From Cercozoa sp. M6MM (lineage: Eukaryota; Endomyxa: Ascetosporea): a stretch of 61,114 bases of DNA. The stretch lies in assembly GCA_040357565.1 (NCBI GenBank), contig JBDODJ010000065.1. One strand, 5' to 3'. Under the pieces are notes generated by a model. The model did not search any database. It saw only the letters and a list, made by a program, of their open reading frames with translations, and was not told the origin of the DNA. The position numbers were made by a program, and so were the translations under genes. Shown here piece after piece: positions 11,044 to 23,326 of this stretch (the stretch's first letter is position 1; each line of letters starts with the position of its first letter).

Positions 11044-12922
11044 CCATGACGCCGCGTCCTCACCTGTTTTCGCGCGGTTGGCGGGAGCGTCTCAGCGTGA
11101 CGTCACGCTTGTTCTTGTTTCTTGCGGTTCTTGAGACTGTAATGCTAGGTGCTGCAGATCTTCTTCCATGTAGTTAAAAACTCGGGATGTAAGATGCCCC
11201 ATGTGCTTGTAGCCGTGATCGCGCTGGTGGTCCTTTTTCACGGCAACGCCGCGAGCACGAGTGACATCGTGTTCTACACTGTCATGTCGCTGTTGTACTA
11301 TGACCTTCGTGTGACTGGGGCGTATGTTAACATGTTTATGGTCTGTGTTTTTCGGGTACTTTGGTCAGCGTCGTCCTGTGCTTTTTGTACTTTGCAATCG
11401 ACGGCATCGCACGCGAGAACAAGTTTCAGCTAGTTGCATCAGTACCTTGGCTGTCTATCATTACTGTTTCAAACAAGCTTGTTGGATCATCATGTGTATA
11501 ATTTGGTCTGCAGGTAGCAGCCTCGTACACAATCGCATTGTTCGTTGCGTGGCTTGCTTTCGATGACGACAACACGGTACAGTAGACCGTTATGCAGGTG
11601 TTTAATGTATTAGGTACTGTCCTGTACTTGTAGGACATTTTCAAAGGCGAGCTGTACGCCACGGCGTCGTTTGCCGTGCTGTACACGCTGCTTCTGGTTC
11701 CAGTGTCGCAATCCTTTGGCTGGCGTGTCTTTAAAAAGGTACATGTAGCCACTTATCTCCACTTTGTACGAATGTACAGCTTGTACCGTACATTTATATG
11801 TGCATTATTCTGAGTTAGGTGGGCGGCGACCTGGCGACGCAACGGCACTACGAGATGTACATGCGCTTCACGTCGGTGCTCAAGTTCAACCTCGAGATCA
11901 GCGTGGTGCTGGCTTCGTTGGTATCATGTGCTCTTGTCTTTACTCCCCCCCCCCCCGCTCCCTGTCATCCTGTGTCACCCCCCCTTACCCCATCACAGGT
12001 GTTCTTCTTCCTGCTGCGCGAGTTGTGGCGCATACTGCTCTACGCGTCTGCCATGTAGGCCAGCTTCCTTCTCCTTGTTTCTCATGTGCGCGGTGTACCC
12101 CTTGCTTTCTGTTGTCAGGTTCATTCTGGTACCGTGGGTCATGATCGGCATCACTGGCGTCAGGACAGAGTCCAAGAAACAGGTGCCGGCACTCTTTGTC
12201 GGTCAGAGAGGGGGGTCTGTATAAAGGGGTCTGTATCAAAGGAGTCTGTATCAAAGGGGTCTGTATCTTCGGTGCTTTTAGATGTGGCTTTTCGGTTTGC
12301 TCGGTCTCGTCGAGCCTGTCGTTCTGTGCGTCATTGGTCTGAGTAACACTCTGCCTTGTCCTTGCCTTTTGTTGTCCTTTTCGCTCCTGTTTAACCTCCT
12401 TCTCTCCATATGGCAGCATTCGACTTTGATACTGTCGACAGTGATCGCGTGACGCCGACGCAGTTTCTCACCACGGGTGCTTTGGCGCTCGTGTTTCGCG
12501 TGCTCTCCTTGGTACTGCCTGACTGCCTTTTTGCACCTGTGTTTCAGCACTCACACACTGGTGGCAGGTACTGGCGGTACTGTGCACGCGCAATTTCGAC
12601 AAGGGTCTCCGCGAGGTACGTGCAGTCTCCCGTGTCTTGGTGTCTATGGGTGTATGCTACGGGAGGTAGGTGGCCTTCCAAGGCGACTCATCCAAGGCGC
12701 TGCTCAGCGACTCGCAGCAGGACGAGGACGTCGAGCAGCAGCAGTCGCACGACTCGGCACAGCAGCAGCAGCGGCAGCAGCAGCATCAGCCACACGGTCA
12801 GCGACGTCCCTTCACTGGTTTCTACTTCCCTGGCACTCTCTACCCACCCTTTACCCCCCCCGTGACCAGGTCTACACATTCCTGCCGACTTACTGGCCGA
12901 TGAAGACGACTTTGGCGAGTAA
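11044..12922 (+). CDS. Unrecognised seven-TM-type membrane protein with Gln-rich tail
   Basis: Best start is ATG 11044 (MTPRPHLFSRGW), joined over a 52-bp intron to LQIFFHVVKNSGC. TM-like segments follow: VLVAVIALVVLFHG, TLVSVVLCFLYFAIDGIA, VASVPWLSIITVSN, YTIALFVAWLAFD, SFAVLYTLLLVPVS, LEISVVLASLV with FFLLRELWRILLY, and FILVPWVMIGITGV. A cytoplasmic-looking helix (GWRVFKKVGGD, then QRHYEMYMRFTSVLKF) lies between passes. After another TM the sequence CTRNFDKGLREVAF leads into a Gln-rich tail coded by CAG runs (12716-12790) and the acidic end PADLLADEDDFGE. The layout resembles small 7TM receptor-like proteins of protists and fungi; the family is unassigned. Confidence 0.6.
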
Positions 12923-13054
12923 GACTGTCTGAGCGCACAGTACAATACGCGACCTCCGGCACATAACACGGTCCATTACGTTCAGACAACGCCTATTGTA
13001 ATCTCACTCACCGGGAGGGCCCGAGGACTCTACGTACACGCTAGTACGGGCAGC

Positions 13055-14140
13055 CTAGTAGTAGTCCATCTCCTCATCGTCGTCGTCCTCGAAGTCGTAG
13101 TCATCGTGCAGTTCGATACGCGAGTCAGTGTCTGTTCAGACCAAGAGGAGTAACAAGACACTCTCAAAGAGAAACTCTCAAAGTGACACAACACAACAAG
13201 ACAACACAACAAGACAACACAACAAGACAGAAGGTACGGGACTCCACGCTCGGCTCCTCCGAGTTCTCGTTGGGACGCGAGACAATCGCACCCTAGAAAA
13301 AGGGTAGGGGAGGGGGTAGGTGGGTAAAAGGGGGGCAACAGGGGGAGGGTAAAGGTACAGCCTCATCGTCGTAGGCGCGCGCCGAGGCGAAGGAGCGCGT
13401 GAAGCCGCGGCCCTTGCACTGCCGCGTCACGCCACCGCGAGCGACGACTTCCTTGGGTCCGCGACGAGGCGCCTCCGGGCGACGGTAAGCCTCCTTGCGA
13501 CCACGTCCGCGTACGAGGCTTGGCTTCTACCGGGGGGGGGGGGGGGGTAGAGGGTACACAGGGAAGGTGGGCAACACGCGTACAGAAGAGGACGACAGCG
13601 AGAATTCGAGTTTGGCCGGACGTAGCTTGGAGCCACGCTGCCATTTCTCGCTGCAGTTGTAGTACAATTAAGGGTACGGATATGGCTATATGCACACCTT
13701 TAATATTCACAGATTAAAGGGGATAAATACGGCGACGCCGATCGCTGCGGCCGGCGCGGTACGGTGCCGATCTTAGTGCCACGTTCCCATTTCTCATCAC
13801 TGCAACATCGTTTTAGTTAAGGGGGCACACACACACATAGTTTAAGGGAACGCAATACGAACGGTCGCGACTACGGCCACGTCCACTGCAACAACAGGTA
13901 GGATAAGGCCAAATGGACAAGGCCAAGGGGATGGGGGGGGGGGGGATACAGCTTGAAGTCGTTGCCTTGGCGACGGGCACGTGCGCTGTGACTGCACAAG
14001 GGAAATGATCTTGCAGTCAGACCGTGCCACTCAGGGAGATCAGTTGCAACTGACGGTTTCCGGGAGAGCAAGTGGTACCCGAAGCCTTCGCCACGTGCGC
14101 GACGGAGATTGCGTTCGCCGCGCCAGCGACGTCGCTCGTC

Positions 14141-14218
<78 letters not shown>

Positions 14219-15638
14219 TCAGTGTGTCAGTGTCACGTGTCAGTGTCACGTGTCAGTGTGTGGTGACACGGGAACCGTCAGACTGAGACCTACCGGAACC
14301 GTTGATCGACATCATCGGGATCATCGTAGTCGCTGTCGTCGCCGTACGAGACGCGCAGGCGACTCTGCCGGCGGCCCTTCGGCACCAGGTGACGCTCGCG
14401 TCGCGTCGAGATCTGCGCCAGTTCCTGTGGGACAACGGTCAGTTAGGTGGTAGGACAGTAAGGTGGTAGGACAGTAAGGTGGTAGGACAGTAAGGTGGTA
14501 GGACAGTAAGGTGGTAGGACAGTAAGTTGGTAGGATAGTAAGGTGGTAGGATAGTAAGGTGGTAGGATAGTAAGGCCGGGGGGAGGGTGGTAGCAGTCAC
14601 CTGTGCAAAGTCGGCTTCAAAGGCCTCGTCGATCTCCTTCTGTGAAATCACCACACATACATATAAATATATATATATATATAGCTATATATAAATACAT
14701 ACATATATATATGTAGATATATATATATATATATGCTATTGATGGGACAGATGGACAAAACAGATGGACGGGACATGCGGACAATACCACGGACATCTCG
14801 GGCACATTGGCGGCGAACTCGTCGATGTCGGCGTCGGCGGGAACGAGGCCACAGCGTGCAATCACCAGGTCGTCCACCGGACGGCCACCGCGGCCACCTC
14901 CTGTCCTCGCCTCATGTTAGAGTCGCTGCGCACCCTCATACCCCACCGTGACAGTACCAGAGGCAGCCACAGGCGTCTGCTCGATGCGGTTCATGAGGTC
15001 AAAGCCGGCGACGACCTTGCCGAACACGACCTGGACATTGTTCAGCTGCGGCGTCGATCGGAACGACACCGAGAACTGACTGCCGCACTTGTCACGACCA
15101 GGCGACACCCTTCCAACGAACCAATCAAATCACCAAATGATGAGTGGCTCCACAAACAGCAAGCACGGACAGCAAGCACGGACAGCAAGCATAGACAGCA
15201 TACATGGACAGCACGCCGGCACCGTCATGTGGCAGATCAAAGTTCTCATCCCGGAAGGTGCCACCACGGGAGGAGAGATTGTAACCACTCAGCGCGCCTG
15301 CGTGGAAAGCAAAGCCCGGCACCACGCGGGACACGCGAGAGCCAACTGCACTCCAATCAGTCAGATCAAACCAACCGCAAAAAGTCCCAACTTTTAGAGA
15401 AACGCTGCTATGTCCCAGAAGCTACCATAGCATAGCGACTTGCGCGTTCCCGTACCCGTGCAGAGCTGTTTGAAGTTGTTGCACTGCCCACACAGTTCAG
15501 TTGATTGGACAGAAACCAGCGTCAGTAAGCAGAACTCACCGTCTTGGGAACAACATCCGCAAAAAGCTCCACGACGAGACGACCCTGGAGTCCCTCGCGC
15601 GTGGCCAGGTCCAGGAAACAATGGAAGCGTTCCGGCAT
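13055..15638 (-). CDS. Nuclear-type cyclophilin with basic/acidic extension (PPIG/CYP95-like)
   Basis: Minus-strand exons start at MPERFHCFLDLATREGL (15638) and read the cyclophilin fold: VVELFADVVPKT, NFKQLCTGTG, RVVPGFAFHAGALSGYN, GGTFRDENFDL, GAGVLSM, CGSQFSVSFRSTP, VVFGKVVAGFDLMNRIE and, at the end, DLVIARCG. Several active-site positions differ from human CypA (FAFHAG in place of FMCQGG, FSVSF in place of FFICT), so isomerase activity may be weak. The extension has an acidic YGDDSDYDDPDD block, two similar motifs (CSDEKWERGTKI and CSEKWQRGSKL), an RG-rich stretch and KGRGFTRSFASARAYDD. The last is like the KGRGFxxxYxFARxY signature of plant CYP63/CYP95. The tail ends YDFEDDDDEEMDYY. Introns carry several low-complexity arrays. 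Likely role: spliceosome or RS-protein partner (inference). Confidence 0.8.
14144..14215. repeat. (CA)n microsatellite
   Basis: About 36 uninterrupted CA units inside an intron of the cyclophilin gene, followed by four GTGTCAGTGTCA-like units to about 14260. It generates spurious HTHT and VCVC reading frames that are not genes. Confidence 0.95.
14443..14577. repeat. Intronic minisatellite, unit ggtggtaggacagtaa
   Basis: About eight units of a 16-bp repeat (ggtggtagga c/t agtaa) fill an intron of the cyclophilin gene. The first five units have gacagtaa and the last three gatagtaa, which suggests stepwise local duplication. Confidence 0.9.
14661..14733. repeat. AT/ATAC microsatellite
   Basis: TA and TACA repeats with partial dyad symmetry (tatatatatatagctatatataaa) within a cyclophilin-gene intron. 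Two related tracts also occur at 42221-42256 (intron of the RING-relay gene) and around 44700-44780 (intron of the transporter gene). Confidence 0.85.
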
Positions 15639-15842
15639 CTGTGCCCTTGACAACGCAAATTCCCTGTCACAGCACCCGTGTGGATACACAGGATGTACTG
15701 TAGGTCTATGTGTCATTTTTCTTTTCGTATTTGTTAAGGGGACAGGCACCCGCGATCAAAATAATCAGAGTGGTCCATTCTTCTGCAGTAAGCGTTCTGG
15801 CCTTGCGTTCAAGACCCTAAACACGCACAATCGTGCGGGCCA

Positions 15843-17501
15843 ATGGTGTCGTCTCTCGAGCGAAAGACATTTGGCAGTCGGTTGTCTTTGCGCGAGGCCA
15901 GCTCGCCGATCGTCAGGAGTCGCTTGCTCAGACTCTCCGACACGCAGCGCCACCAGGTAGCGACCGTTCCTACGTATATCTCTTACGGTATCGTGTTGGT
16001 GCAGTTGTGCTACGAGCTAGCAGAGCGAGGTTCAGTCAGCCGTCTGCGAACTCTGCTTCGCGAGTGGAAAGCCATCGCACGCGTCGATTCGAGGGAGAGT
16101 GTGGGCAGCCGGAATCTTTCAGTTTCCGGTCGGACTCGTCAGCGCAGCAAAAGCGACAGTCAGGTGAGCAGCTTGAGTGCCAACCGAGCAGACGAAAGAC
16201 ACGCGGCTGTGTTCCGGGACACGTGGATGCGAGAGTCGTGTGTTGACTCACCTTCAATGTAAACAGCACCTCTCACTTGGCGTGGTGCGACTGTGCTTGA
16301 TCTAAACTGTCATTAACAGTTCGGACGACAGTTCAAACGAAGCATCTGATGACTTTGAGAGCTGCAACTACTTCTCGGTGGCGCCGCCTGATCTTCAACG
16401 ACCTGTCGGACCTGTTCGAGTACCTCTTACTTTTTTCCTCTTGTTAGCGTTACCTGAGCATGTACAGGAAGGCATTTGTATGCTCGTGTATACTCCACTG
16501 GTGGCAGCCTGCGTGTATGGCCATTGTGGCACCGTTGCCGCTCTGTTGGGTCAGTGTAGTCTAGCTCTCCAGCTGTACTGTTGTCCCGGACGGTTCTATG
16601 TGTTGGCAGACTGCGGTGCAGACCCGCGATGCGCGTGCGAGTCCTGGATCGCGATGCAGCAGCAACTGCCGCCGCTGTTTGCAGCAGTGATCGGACTGAA
16701 CAGAGACTTGCGACAGGTGCAGCGAGTCGGTCTGACACTCCACAAGTGGCGTCGCTTGCGACAAAAACGCCCGCGAAAGCTACTGGTATATCAAGCGTTT
16801 GCTGACACTACTCTCACCTTCTTTATCAGTAGTTAGGTGTATGTGTTGCACGCAGGAAGCAGCACGTATGTGTGCGGCATTGATGCAACACGGTGCGGTG
16901 CAGACGAAGGATCGGTTCGATGTGTCGCTGCACCTCGTGAGACTGGTTCGAATGGTATTTTTTACCAGACCAATAATTGTTTTACTCAGTTGATGTCAAA
17001 GATTGAGTTGTTTGAAAGAACGCGCCGATTGAAGTACTTCGGCCACTCCTGGATGCTCTCGGACTGAGTGGCGACGCCGATCCCAACAGTATCCGAGGCA
17101 CGCAGCACTGCCGCAACCTCGCCTTGTTGGCCACCCTGGGCGGCAACACGGCACTCGCCTTGGACCTCGCTCTCCACGGACTTGACCTGACGCTGCCCGA
17201 TCTGCACGTAAAGCTCTGTTTAGCTGTGCCACCGTCGGCCAAAACCGAGCTTTTGAGGTTTGAGCAGGGCGTCAGAGCAGTGGATTTCGCCGAAGTGGGC
17301 GACATTTTCCTTCAGCTGTCACACGAAACTGAGCAAGTGATGCAAGCCTTCGAATTCACGCTGCCCGGAGTGCGCATGTGCGATGATGTTCGCCGTCTCG
17401 TCATCGAGTACTGCTGGGCGCCGGTGCCGCGCAAACTGCGTCGTCTGCAGGTCCCAAAAGCACTCGCCCGAGACGCACTGTTCGAGAACCTGTGCTTTTG
17501 A
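15843..17501 (+). CDS. Ankyrin-repeat protein
   Basis: Starts MVSSLERKTFGSRLSLRE. A Ser/Arg-rich N-terminus is followed by a helix (ELAERGSVSRLRTLLREW). Ankyrin-like repeats then appear: TPLVAACVYGHCGTVAALLD with CGADPRC, PPLFAAVIGLNRDLRQVQRV, AARMCAALMQHGAVQ and NLALLATLGGNTALALDLAL. The C-terminal exon (17254-17501) has no ankyrin pattern. It ends VPRKLRRLQVPKALARDALF, which is loosely like the helical end of SOCS-box ankyrin proteins, but that is inference. At least seven exons were read. Several donors are weak, so exact boundaries are tentative. The divergent start of the cyclophilin gene is only 205 bp upstream. Confidence 0.65.
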
Positions 17502-17658
17502 TCGGATTGAGCGAATCAACTGAACGCAATCAACTGAACGCACTAGAAACAAGTAACATAGCCATGGAGGGGTGGCATTGCTGGCACCGCACTAATACAT
17601 GAAGGGAAACAGAAAACGAAAACGACGCGGCTTCGTGAACGGACGAAACTCGGAAAAT

Positions 17659-18529
17659 CTATTGCGTCTTGATCTTCTCGCCAGCGGCCTTCTGCAGCTG
17701 CTGGAGGAAGTCGTCGTCGTACTGCGACTGCACGGCAAAGTTGCGCTCCTCGGCCATCTGCTCGACGAGGTCGGAGATCTGCGAGGCGTGCTCCTTGATC
17801 TTCTCAATGCGCGCGGCCGTCGTGAGGTCCGGATTCGCGAGCTGCGGCAGGTACTTTTGGTTGCGGCCGAAGCGAGTCTACGGACACACACACAAAACAT
17901 AAAGCGACATTCTCACGCACACTGGAAAGCGACTGTAAATCGATACCGTCGGGTCCGGGTGTCTTGAGAAGTCAGTGCCGGTGTGCACGTAGGGAGCTGT
18001 ATCATCAAAACATGTACCAGACATACAGAATAGTCACGCTTGCAATGAGTTTAAAACGTACGTCGGTAGGGAACTTGATGCTGGAACTTCTCGATCATGT
18101 GCTCCAGGTTATCAGCCAGAGCCTGAACACACAGAGGTCAGTGGCATCTCACTAAGCACACACATCACAGAACGCCAGCACTACCTTGATCAGATCCGGC
18201 TCGCTCAGACCGCGCGACTGCTCGATCAGCTCACGAGCATTCTTGGCCTCCTGTGCGAAGCGCCAGCTGCACAAAACCGGCGTTTGAAAAGACAAGAACA
18301 ACGACAGAGCGAAAACACGAAACAAAAAAGAACTTCGGCAGCACATTTGGCAAACACAAAAAATGACGATCTTAGTCTTGCAGCGAAAACAAGGAAAGTT
18401 GAACTGACGGTACCCCTCGTAGCCCTGCGTACCGGTCTGCAGCTGACCGCCCGCGTAGGACAGGATCACCTTCAGAGAGCGACGATAGATACGCATAACG
18501 CGCAGCGCGTGCGGGGAATACACCGACAT
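17659..18529 (-). CDS. LYR-motif protein, complex I B22/NDUFB9-like
   Basis: Reads MSVYSPHALRVMRIYRRSLK from ATG 18529. The LYR-type tripeptide core (RVMRIYRRSLK) is followed by WRFAQEAKNARELIEQSRGL, LIKALADNLEHMIEKFQHQV, a short Pro/Thr loop (DFSRHPDPTRFG) and a C-terminal coiled coil ending DDDFLQQLQKAAGEKIKTQ. Five exons with GT-AG introns are evident. The length (about 150-160 aa) and the long C-terminal coil after the LYR core resemble protist NDUFB9-type subunits. Known role of LYR proteins: binding mitochondrial acyl-carrier protein in complex I or Fe-S assembly. It shares a 200-bp divergent promoter with the adrenodoxin reductase gene. Confidence 0.7.
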
Positions 18530-18730
18530 GCCCCGGGACCGCAGCTGAATACACTTGCACGCGTGTTAGTGGGTTGCCAAGGAATGCAAGCAGAGATTAT
18601 CGCAGCCTTATTAATATCAAAAAATCGAATAATAAAATGAAGCCGTTTTGAAAAGATTGCGCCTTGTGCGCTAGAGTGGCGCGTAGAAATTGCGTGTAAA
18701 TTAGTGAAAAGTGGTGTTTTCGAGTAAATT

Positions 18731-21104
18731 ATGCAACGTTTGGCGCCGCTGCGAGTCTGTATTGTTGGCACTGGTAAGAATCCTCCCCACATTCTCCTCG
18801 TTGTAAAAATAGGATTGTTGTTTCTGCGATATTGATGTAACCTTTCACAGGACCGGCCGGTTTCTACACGGCCAAGTACCTGCAGAAGGATGCGCCGTTC
18901 GAAGTGCGCGTGGCCATGATTGACCGTCTGCCGACGCCGTACGGTAATTGCTTATTGGTTTGCACCTCTGACGTGTCGACTTGAGAGTGAACCGCAGGTT
19001 TGGTGCGAAGCGGTGTCGCTCCGGATCACGCAGAGACAAAAAACTGCATGAATGACTTCGCAAAGGTTGCGCAGCACAACTGCGAATTCTTCGGCAATGT
19101 TGCTGTTGGCAGTGACGGTGGCTTGTCTGTTTTCCTTTTATTCCAGTTGATTGTTATGCTCCTTTGTTTTTGTTCTCCGTAGTCTCCGTAAAGGAGCTGC
19201 AGCAAATGTTTGACGCTGTGATTTTGTGCACCGGTGCGGGAGGCGATCGGGTACGATACTCCCTGTGTGTTATTCCAGGCATGCTGTGGTTTAGAAACTG
19301 AACATTCCGGGCAATGACTTGGAGGGCATCGTGAGTGCACGTCAGTTCGTCAACTGGTACAACGGGCACCCCGACACTGCTGATTGGTCGCCTTTTGGAC
19401 ACCGGTAAAATTGTTTTGTGATATCATTCTCTGTCTAGAGTGAGGTTGGATATTTGCAGGGACCTGTCGGACATCAAGAACATTGTCGTCGTTGGCCAGG
19501 TAGACTTCTTTCCAAGCGTCTTCTGCTGCGCTTATATCAGGACTTGCACTTGTCGCAGGGCAACGTGGCCGTTGATTGCGCACGCATTCTTAGTGCTCCA
19601 GCGGAGCGATTGCTTCCCACTGTACCTTACCGTACGTGTGCCGTGTCGCTGTCTATCGGTGTGCTAATACGAAGGACATCACAACACGCGCAACCGATGC
19701 GCTGGCCTCAATGCCGAGTGACCGTATGGTAGGAGGTGATACATGATGCCACCCTAAGACTAAGGTGTATGCAGGTGCAACTCGTGGGTCGGCGTGGTCC
19801 AGTCCAGGCTGCTTTTACCAACAAGGTGGGTTGTGCGATTCTATCAAACTGTGACCACTGGACGATGTGAGAAACGCGACGAAATGCAGGAATTGCGCGA
19901 GCTGTGCGATGACAAGAAAATCCGTGAAATTCGCACGCTAGTGCTGCGCGATGAGTACCTCCTGGTACGTTCTCAAACTGAAGGCAGGTATACCATTAGG
20001 ACAAACATCTTGGCTCTAGGGTACCTCGAACGAGGCTTCTCAGCAAGAAGTCGCTCGAAAGAAAATGCTGGCGCGAAAGCTCAAGATTCTTGAGAACTGT
20101 CTCGTGGACTCTTTGGACGTCGAAATCGACGGTTTTTCGTTCGCTCGTTCGTGGAGTGAATTTAGTTGTTGTCACAGCTTGCTGCTGTACAGAGAACCAG
20201 AGGCGTCTCGCCATTCGCTTTTTGTTGTCGCCCACTGAGTTTGTTGCCGACAACAGCAAGTACGCAGTCTCTTTGTAGTTGTTGTCGGAAACGTGAGTTT
20301 TCGCAGGCAGCACGTCTCGCAAGTGTTGTGTCACCGCACGCAGCTGCAGGGCGAGCCGTTTGCACAGCGCGCTGTTCTCACGGTAAACAACTCGCTGTTT
20401 GTCTCTTTCACGACAACAGTTGTTGAGTGGTTTTTTATACAGGATGAGGAGCACAAGCTTGATGCAGACTTGGTGCTGACATCGATTGGCTACTTTGGTC
20501 TGCCTGTACCGTGTCTCTACTGACATGCACTGTACTGCTCTCACTAACTTGTGACTGTGTGTAGATTGAAGACGTTCCGTTCGACGAGGATCGCGGCGTG
20601 ATTCCCTCTCGCAACGGTACGGTTACTATGACATTGTACTTGTGTATGAGACAACTATCATCGAGATTTTGGCAGGTCGGGTTCAGGAAAACCTGTACGT
20701 GGCGGGTTGGGCCAAACGTGGTCCGCACGGCATCATTGGTATTAGACCTGTACTGTCGCATTTCGGGACAAACAAATTTGTGAACGTAAAGGCACGAACA
20801 TCATGGACGCACGGGAGACAGTCGCTTCTGTTCTCGAAGATGCCATTCTCGCTGATGCCTCGGTTGAAAAGGTACGCATTAAGCTGGAGTCCAGTGCTTC
20901 TAACGGTGCGCACTGCTTCTCATACAGGGAGGCAACGAGCAACTGCGCGATGTGTTGCGACAGCGCGAAACTGCCATTGTGGACGACGCAGCTTGGGCAC
21001 GAATCGACCAGACTGAGAAGCAAGCTGGCGCGCTGGTCGGCAAGCCCCGCGAGAAGATCGTTTCGCCACAGCAGCTGCTCGAGACTGCACTGCGGCCGCT
21101 CTAA
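18731..21104 (+). CDS. FDXR: NADPH:adrenodoxin oxidoreductase (mitochondrial ferredoxin reductase)
   Basis: Exon 1 is [15 protein letters not shown], continuing [13 protein letters not shown] (FAD GxGxxG) and [18 protein letters not shown], a hallmark of the adrenodoxin reductase family. Later exons give [51 protein letters not shown] (NADPH site), [41 protein letters not shown] and [14 protein letters not shown]. The end is [13 protein letters not shown]. About 14 exons. The product passes electrons from NADPH through FAD to a mitochondrial ferredoxin for Fe-S cluster, heme or sterol work. The presequence is very short, so mitochondrial import is inferred from the family. The 3' end is 160 bp from the TDP1-like stop. 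Confidence 0.93.
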
Positions 21105-21264
21105 CTGAGTGTACGTGTCTTACTTAATTAGTTCAGCGAGCGTCACGTCCCAATCCATCGGCATCAATTGGCTTGCAATTGCGTTCCTTTAACGTACGGG
21201 CGGTAGTTCGCAACCGACACGACCAGTCGTCCAAATACGTTGCTGTCCGCTGCGCGGCCCTCGC

Positions 21265-22971
21265 TTAGTCAGCGACGGAACAAAAGACATCGTCAATGTT
21301 GATGTCGCATGTGGGCAGTGAGAACGGCAGGCACAACTGGTCGGTGCCGCGTGCCGAGAAGGCGCCGCATTCAGGCTTGAACCCGCGACTGGTGTCACAT
21401 GCCACCAACACAGAAACCTAGGAACAGTCACACATGACAATCAGTTCACAAGTACATGCGTGAGGAGTACCTCGAAACTTCTAGGTGCGTTGCTGGCTCC
21501 CATCGCAGTGGGGCTAAAATTGTGCGACCCAGTGAGCAGCAACAGGACTCGCGGGTTCTCTAAAGATAGAATCAACAACAAAAAAGAAAACCCGCATTGA
21601 GAGTGTACAGGCCAGTAGGTACCTGGATCGGTGACATCAAGCAGAGTGAATGTCTTGCAATGCGGTGTTCGCACGTGTTTCACCGGCTACAGGAATTTCC
21701 TTGTGAGCTTTCATTGAATAAATCAACTGCAGAAACCAACCCTGGGAGCACCGACGTAGTCACCAAAAAAGAGTTCATCCACAAAGCACAAGTTGTCGCT
21801 CGAAACGAACCTGTCCAACGTGACAAGATCCGCACTGCACTATACATAACAGGTATGTGTCCGGGTAGGTACTTGAAGCCGTGACTCGCGAGAACGTTTA
21901 GCGGTTTTCGTTTGCTGCACAGAGACACTGAAAGATACCAAAGGAAACACATAACTGCGAAAAGGAAAGGAGCGAACTACATGAAAATGCCAGTGCAATA
22001 AGTGTCAGGATCGACCAGTCGGCATGCCGCCATTTGCTGCTTCGTCGGCAGTAAGACAGCAAAGTCAACTTCGTCCTCTTTTGGCCTGAAGACTCGAGAA
22101 CGGGTCAAACCAGCAAACAAAAGAGCAAAGAGAAGGAGTACAGAGCAGACGTGAGCAAGCGCTTGAAAGAACTCAAAAACGGTGCGTTGGCACCGATACT
22201 CGAGCACTGCAGCAGCCAGCGCAGCTTTCGCTTGCCTGTGTGCGTTTGTTTCTGTCGCTGTTACCACCGAACACACTGGAAAAGAAAGGTGAGAAGGAAC
22301 AAGCAAGCATACCGACAAAGCATGCTGCATCTGTTTCTGCCACAAGGCAACGCCAGTTTCGCTGTCGTTGTTCGAACTCACTACGAGTCGAGTTGGCAAC
22401 GGCTGTCGCAGATAATCAATTTTCTGCCATGAACAATCATATAGCACCAAAATACACAGTGATCGATTGGAGAGAAGTCAAAACGAGCGAGATCGGTTTT
22501 AAAATGATTCAACAGCAGCTTGCCTGTGATTGAAACAAACACTTTTATCTATACCTGACCGAATTAGAAGCGATACCATTGTTGTCGTCAATTCGAGGAC
22601 GTAAACATGTCAGGTAGCGTTCCAGCACTGGAAGGAAACTGTTGCGATCTGATCGGTCTTGTTCCTTGCCATCGGGCAGCAGCGGCAGGTCACGCACGAA
22701 CTGTGGCAGCGGAATTAGTAACAAAAGGCAGAGACAAAATTGAGTTTCGGTTACGACTGTTTGAGACTTGTTTCGCCAGTCGACTTCGATAAAGTTGCCC
22801 GAGACAATGCAAATTCGCACGAACGGGTATTCACGATTCGGGAACAGAAACAGCATCTTGCTCTAAATAAAAACCATACAAAATACACTGGACTTGACCA
22901 GATTTGAGGAAATAACGCACGTGATGCGTCGCCATTGGCGGCATTTTAACGTGATGCATCGTGAGTCGTTT
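21265..22971 (-). CDS. TDP1: TDP1-like tyrosyl-DNA phosphodiesterase
   Basis: Two HKD half-sites are visible in the right order. The first is MHHSKMLFLF, split by an intron, with a 21-nt exon at 22951-22971 supplying the His codons; it is followed by ICIVSGNFIEVDWRNKSQ, matching human GTHHTKMMLL and VIHTSNLIHADWHQKTQ. The second is TPHCKTFTLLDV, then LLLLTGSHNFSPTAMGAS, matching human VTSANLSKAAWGAL. Catalytic His, Lys and Asn are thus present in both. The end reads CGAFSARGTDQLCLPFS, DINIDDVFCSVAD, stop. The middle is divergent from animal TDP1. Family role: phospholipase-D-fold removal of topoisomerase I adducts from DNA 3' ends in the nucleus. The 5' exons beyond 22971 are uncertain (see 23036-23326). 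Confidence 0.8.
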
Positions 22972-23035
22972 CTGCGTTTAGATACACGTAATCATGCACA
23001 ACATTTTACAAATCATAATACAGGGAAGACACCTC

Positions 23036-23326
23036 GAGAGCGCGTTCTTTCACGAGATCATCGCCAAGTTCCACAACGTCTTTGCCTGTTGTTTGCTCAA
23101 TCTCTTGGTACGCCTTTTGTGTGACGACGTGAAGCACCTGCACGTCCGTGGTGCGCCGGCACAACCATGTCTGTCCAACAACAATCTTTCTTATCGACGT
23201 ACTCACGTGTACATAGAAACCGAAGCATACGAGGTTGGAAATGAAGTTAAACACAATGGCACGACGCCAGAAACGGCGAACTTCAGTTCGAGCAGTTTCA
23301 GCAAGGTGCCTTGGTGGCACGAACAA
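23036..23326 (-). CDS. Possible 5' exon(s) of the TDP1-like gene, unrecognised
   Basis: An open minus-strand frame of about 97 codons starts LFVPPRHLAETARTEVRRFW, has a hydrophobic stretch (IVFNFISNLVCFGFYV) and a charged helix (QKAYQEIEQTTGKDVVELG), and ends at a good donor (ctcgag, then gtgtct). Splicing over a 64-bp intron would be in phase with the 21-nt exon at 22951-22971. It does not resemble the TDP1 N-terminal domain, so it may instead be a separate small membrane protein. Confidence 0.35.

Noticed and set aside
14017-14266. HTHTHT / VCVCVC proteins
   Set aside because: Translation of the (CA)n microsatellite; no codon bias and no splice support.
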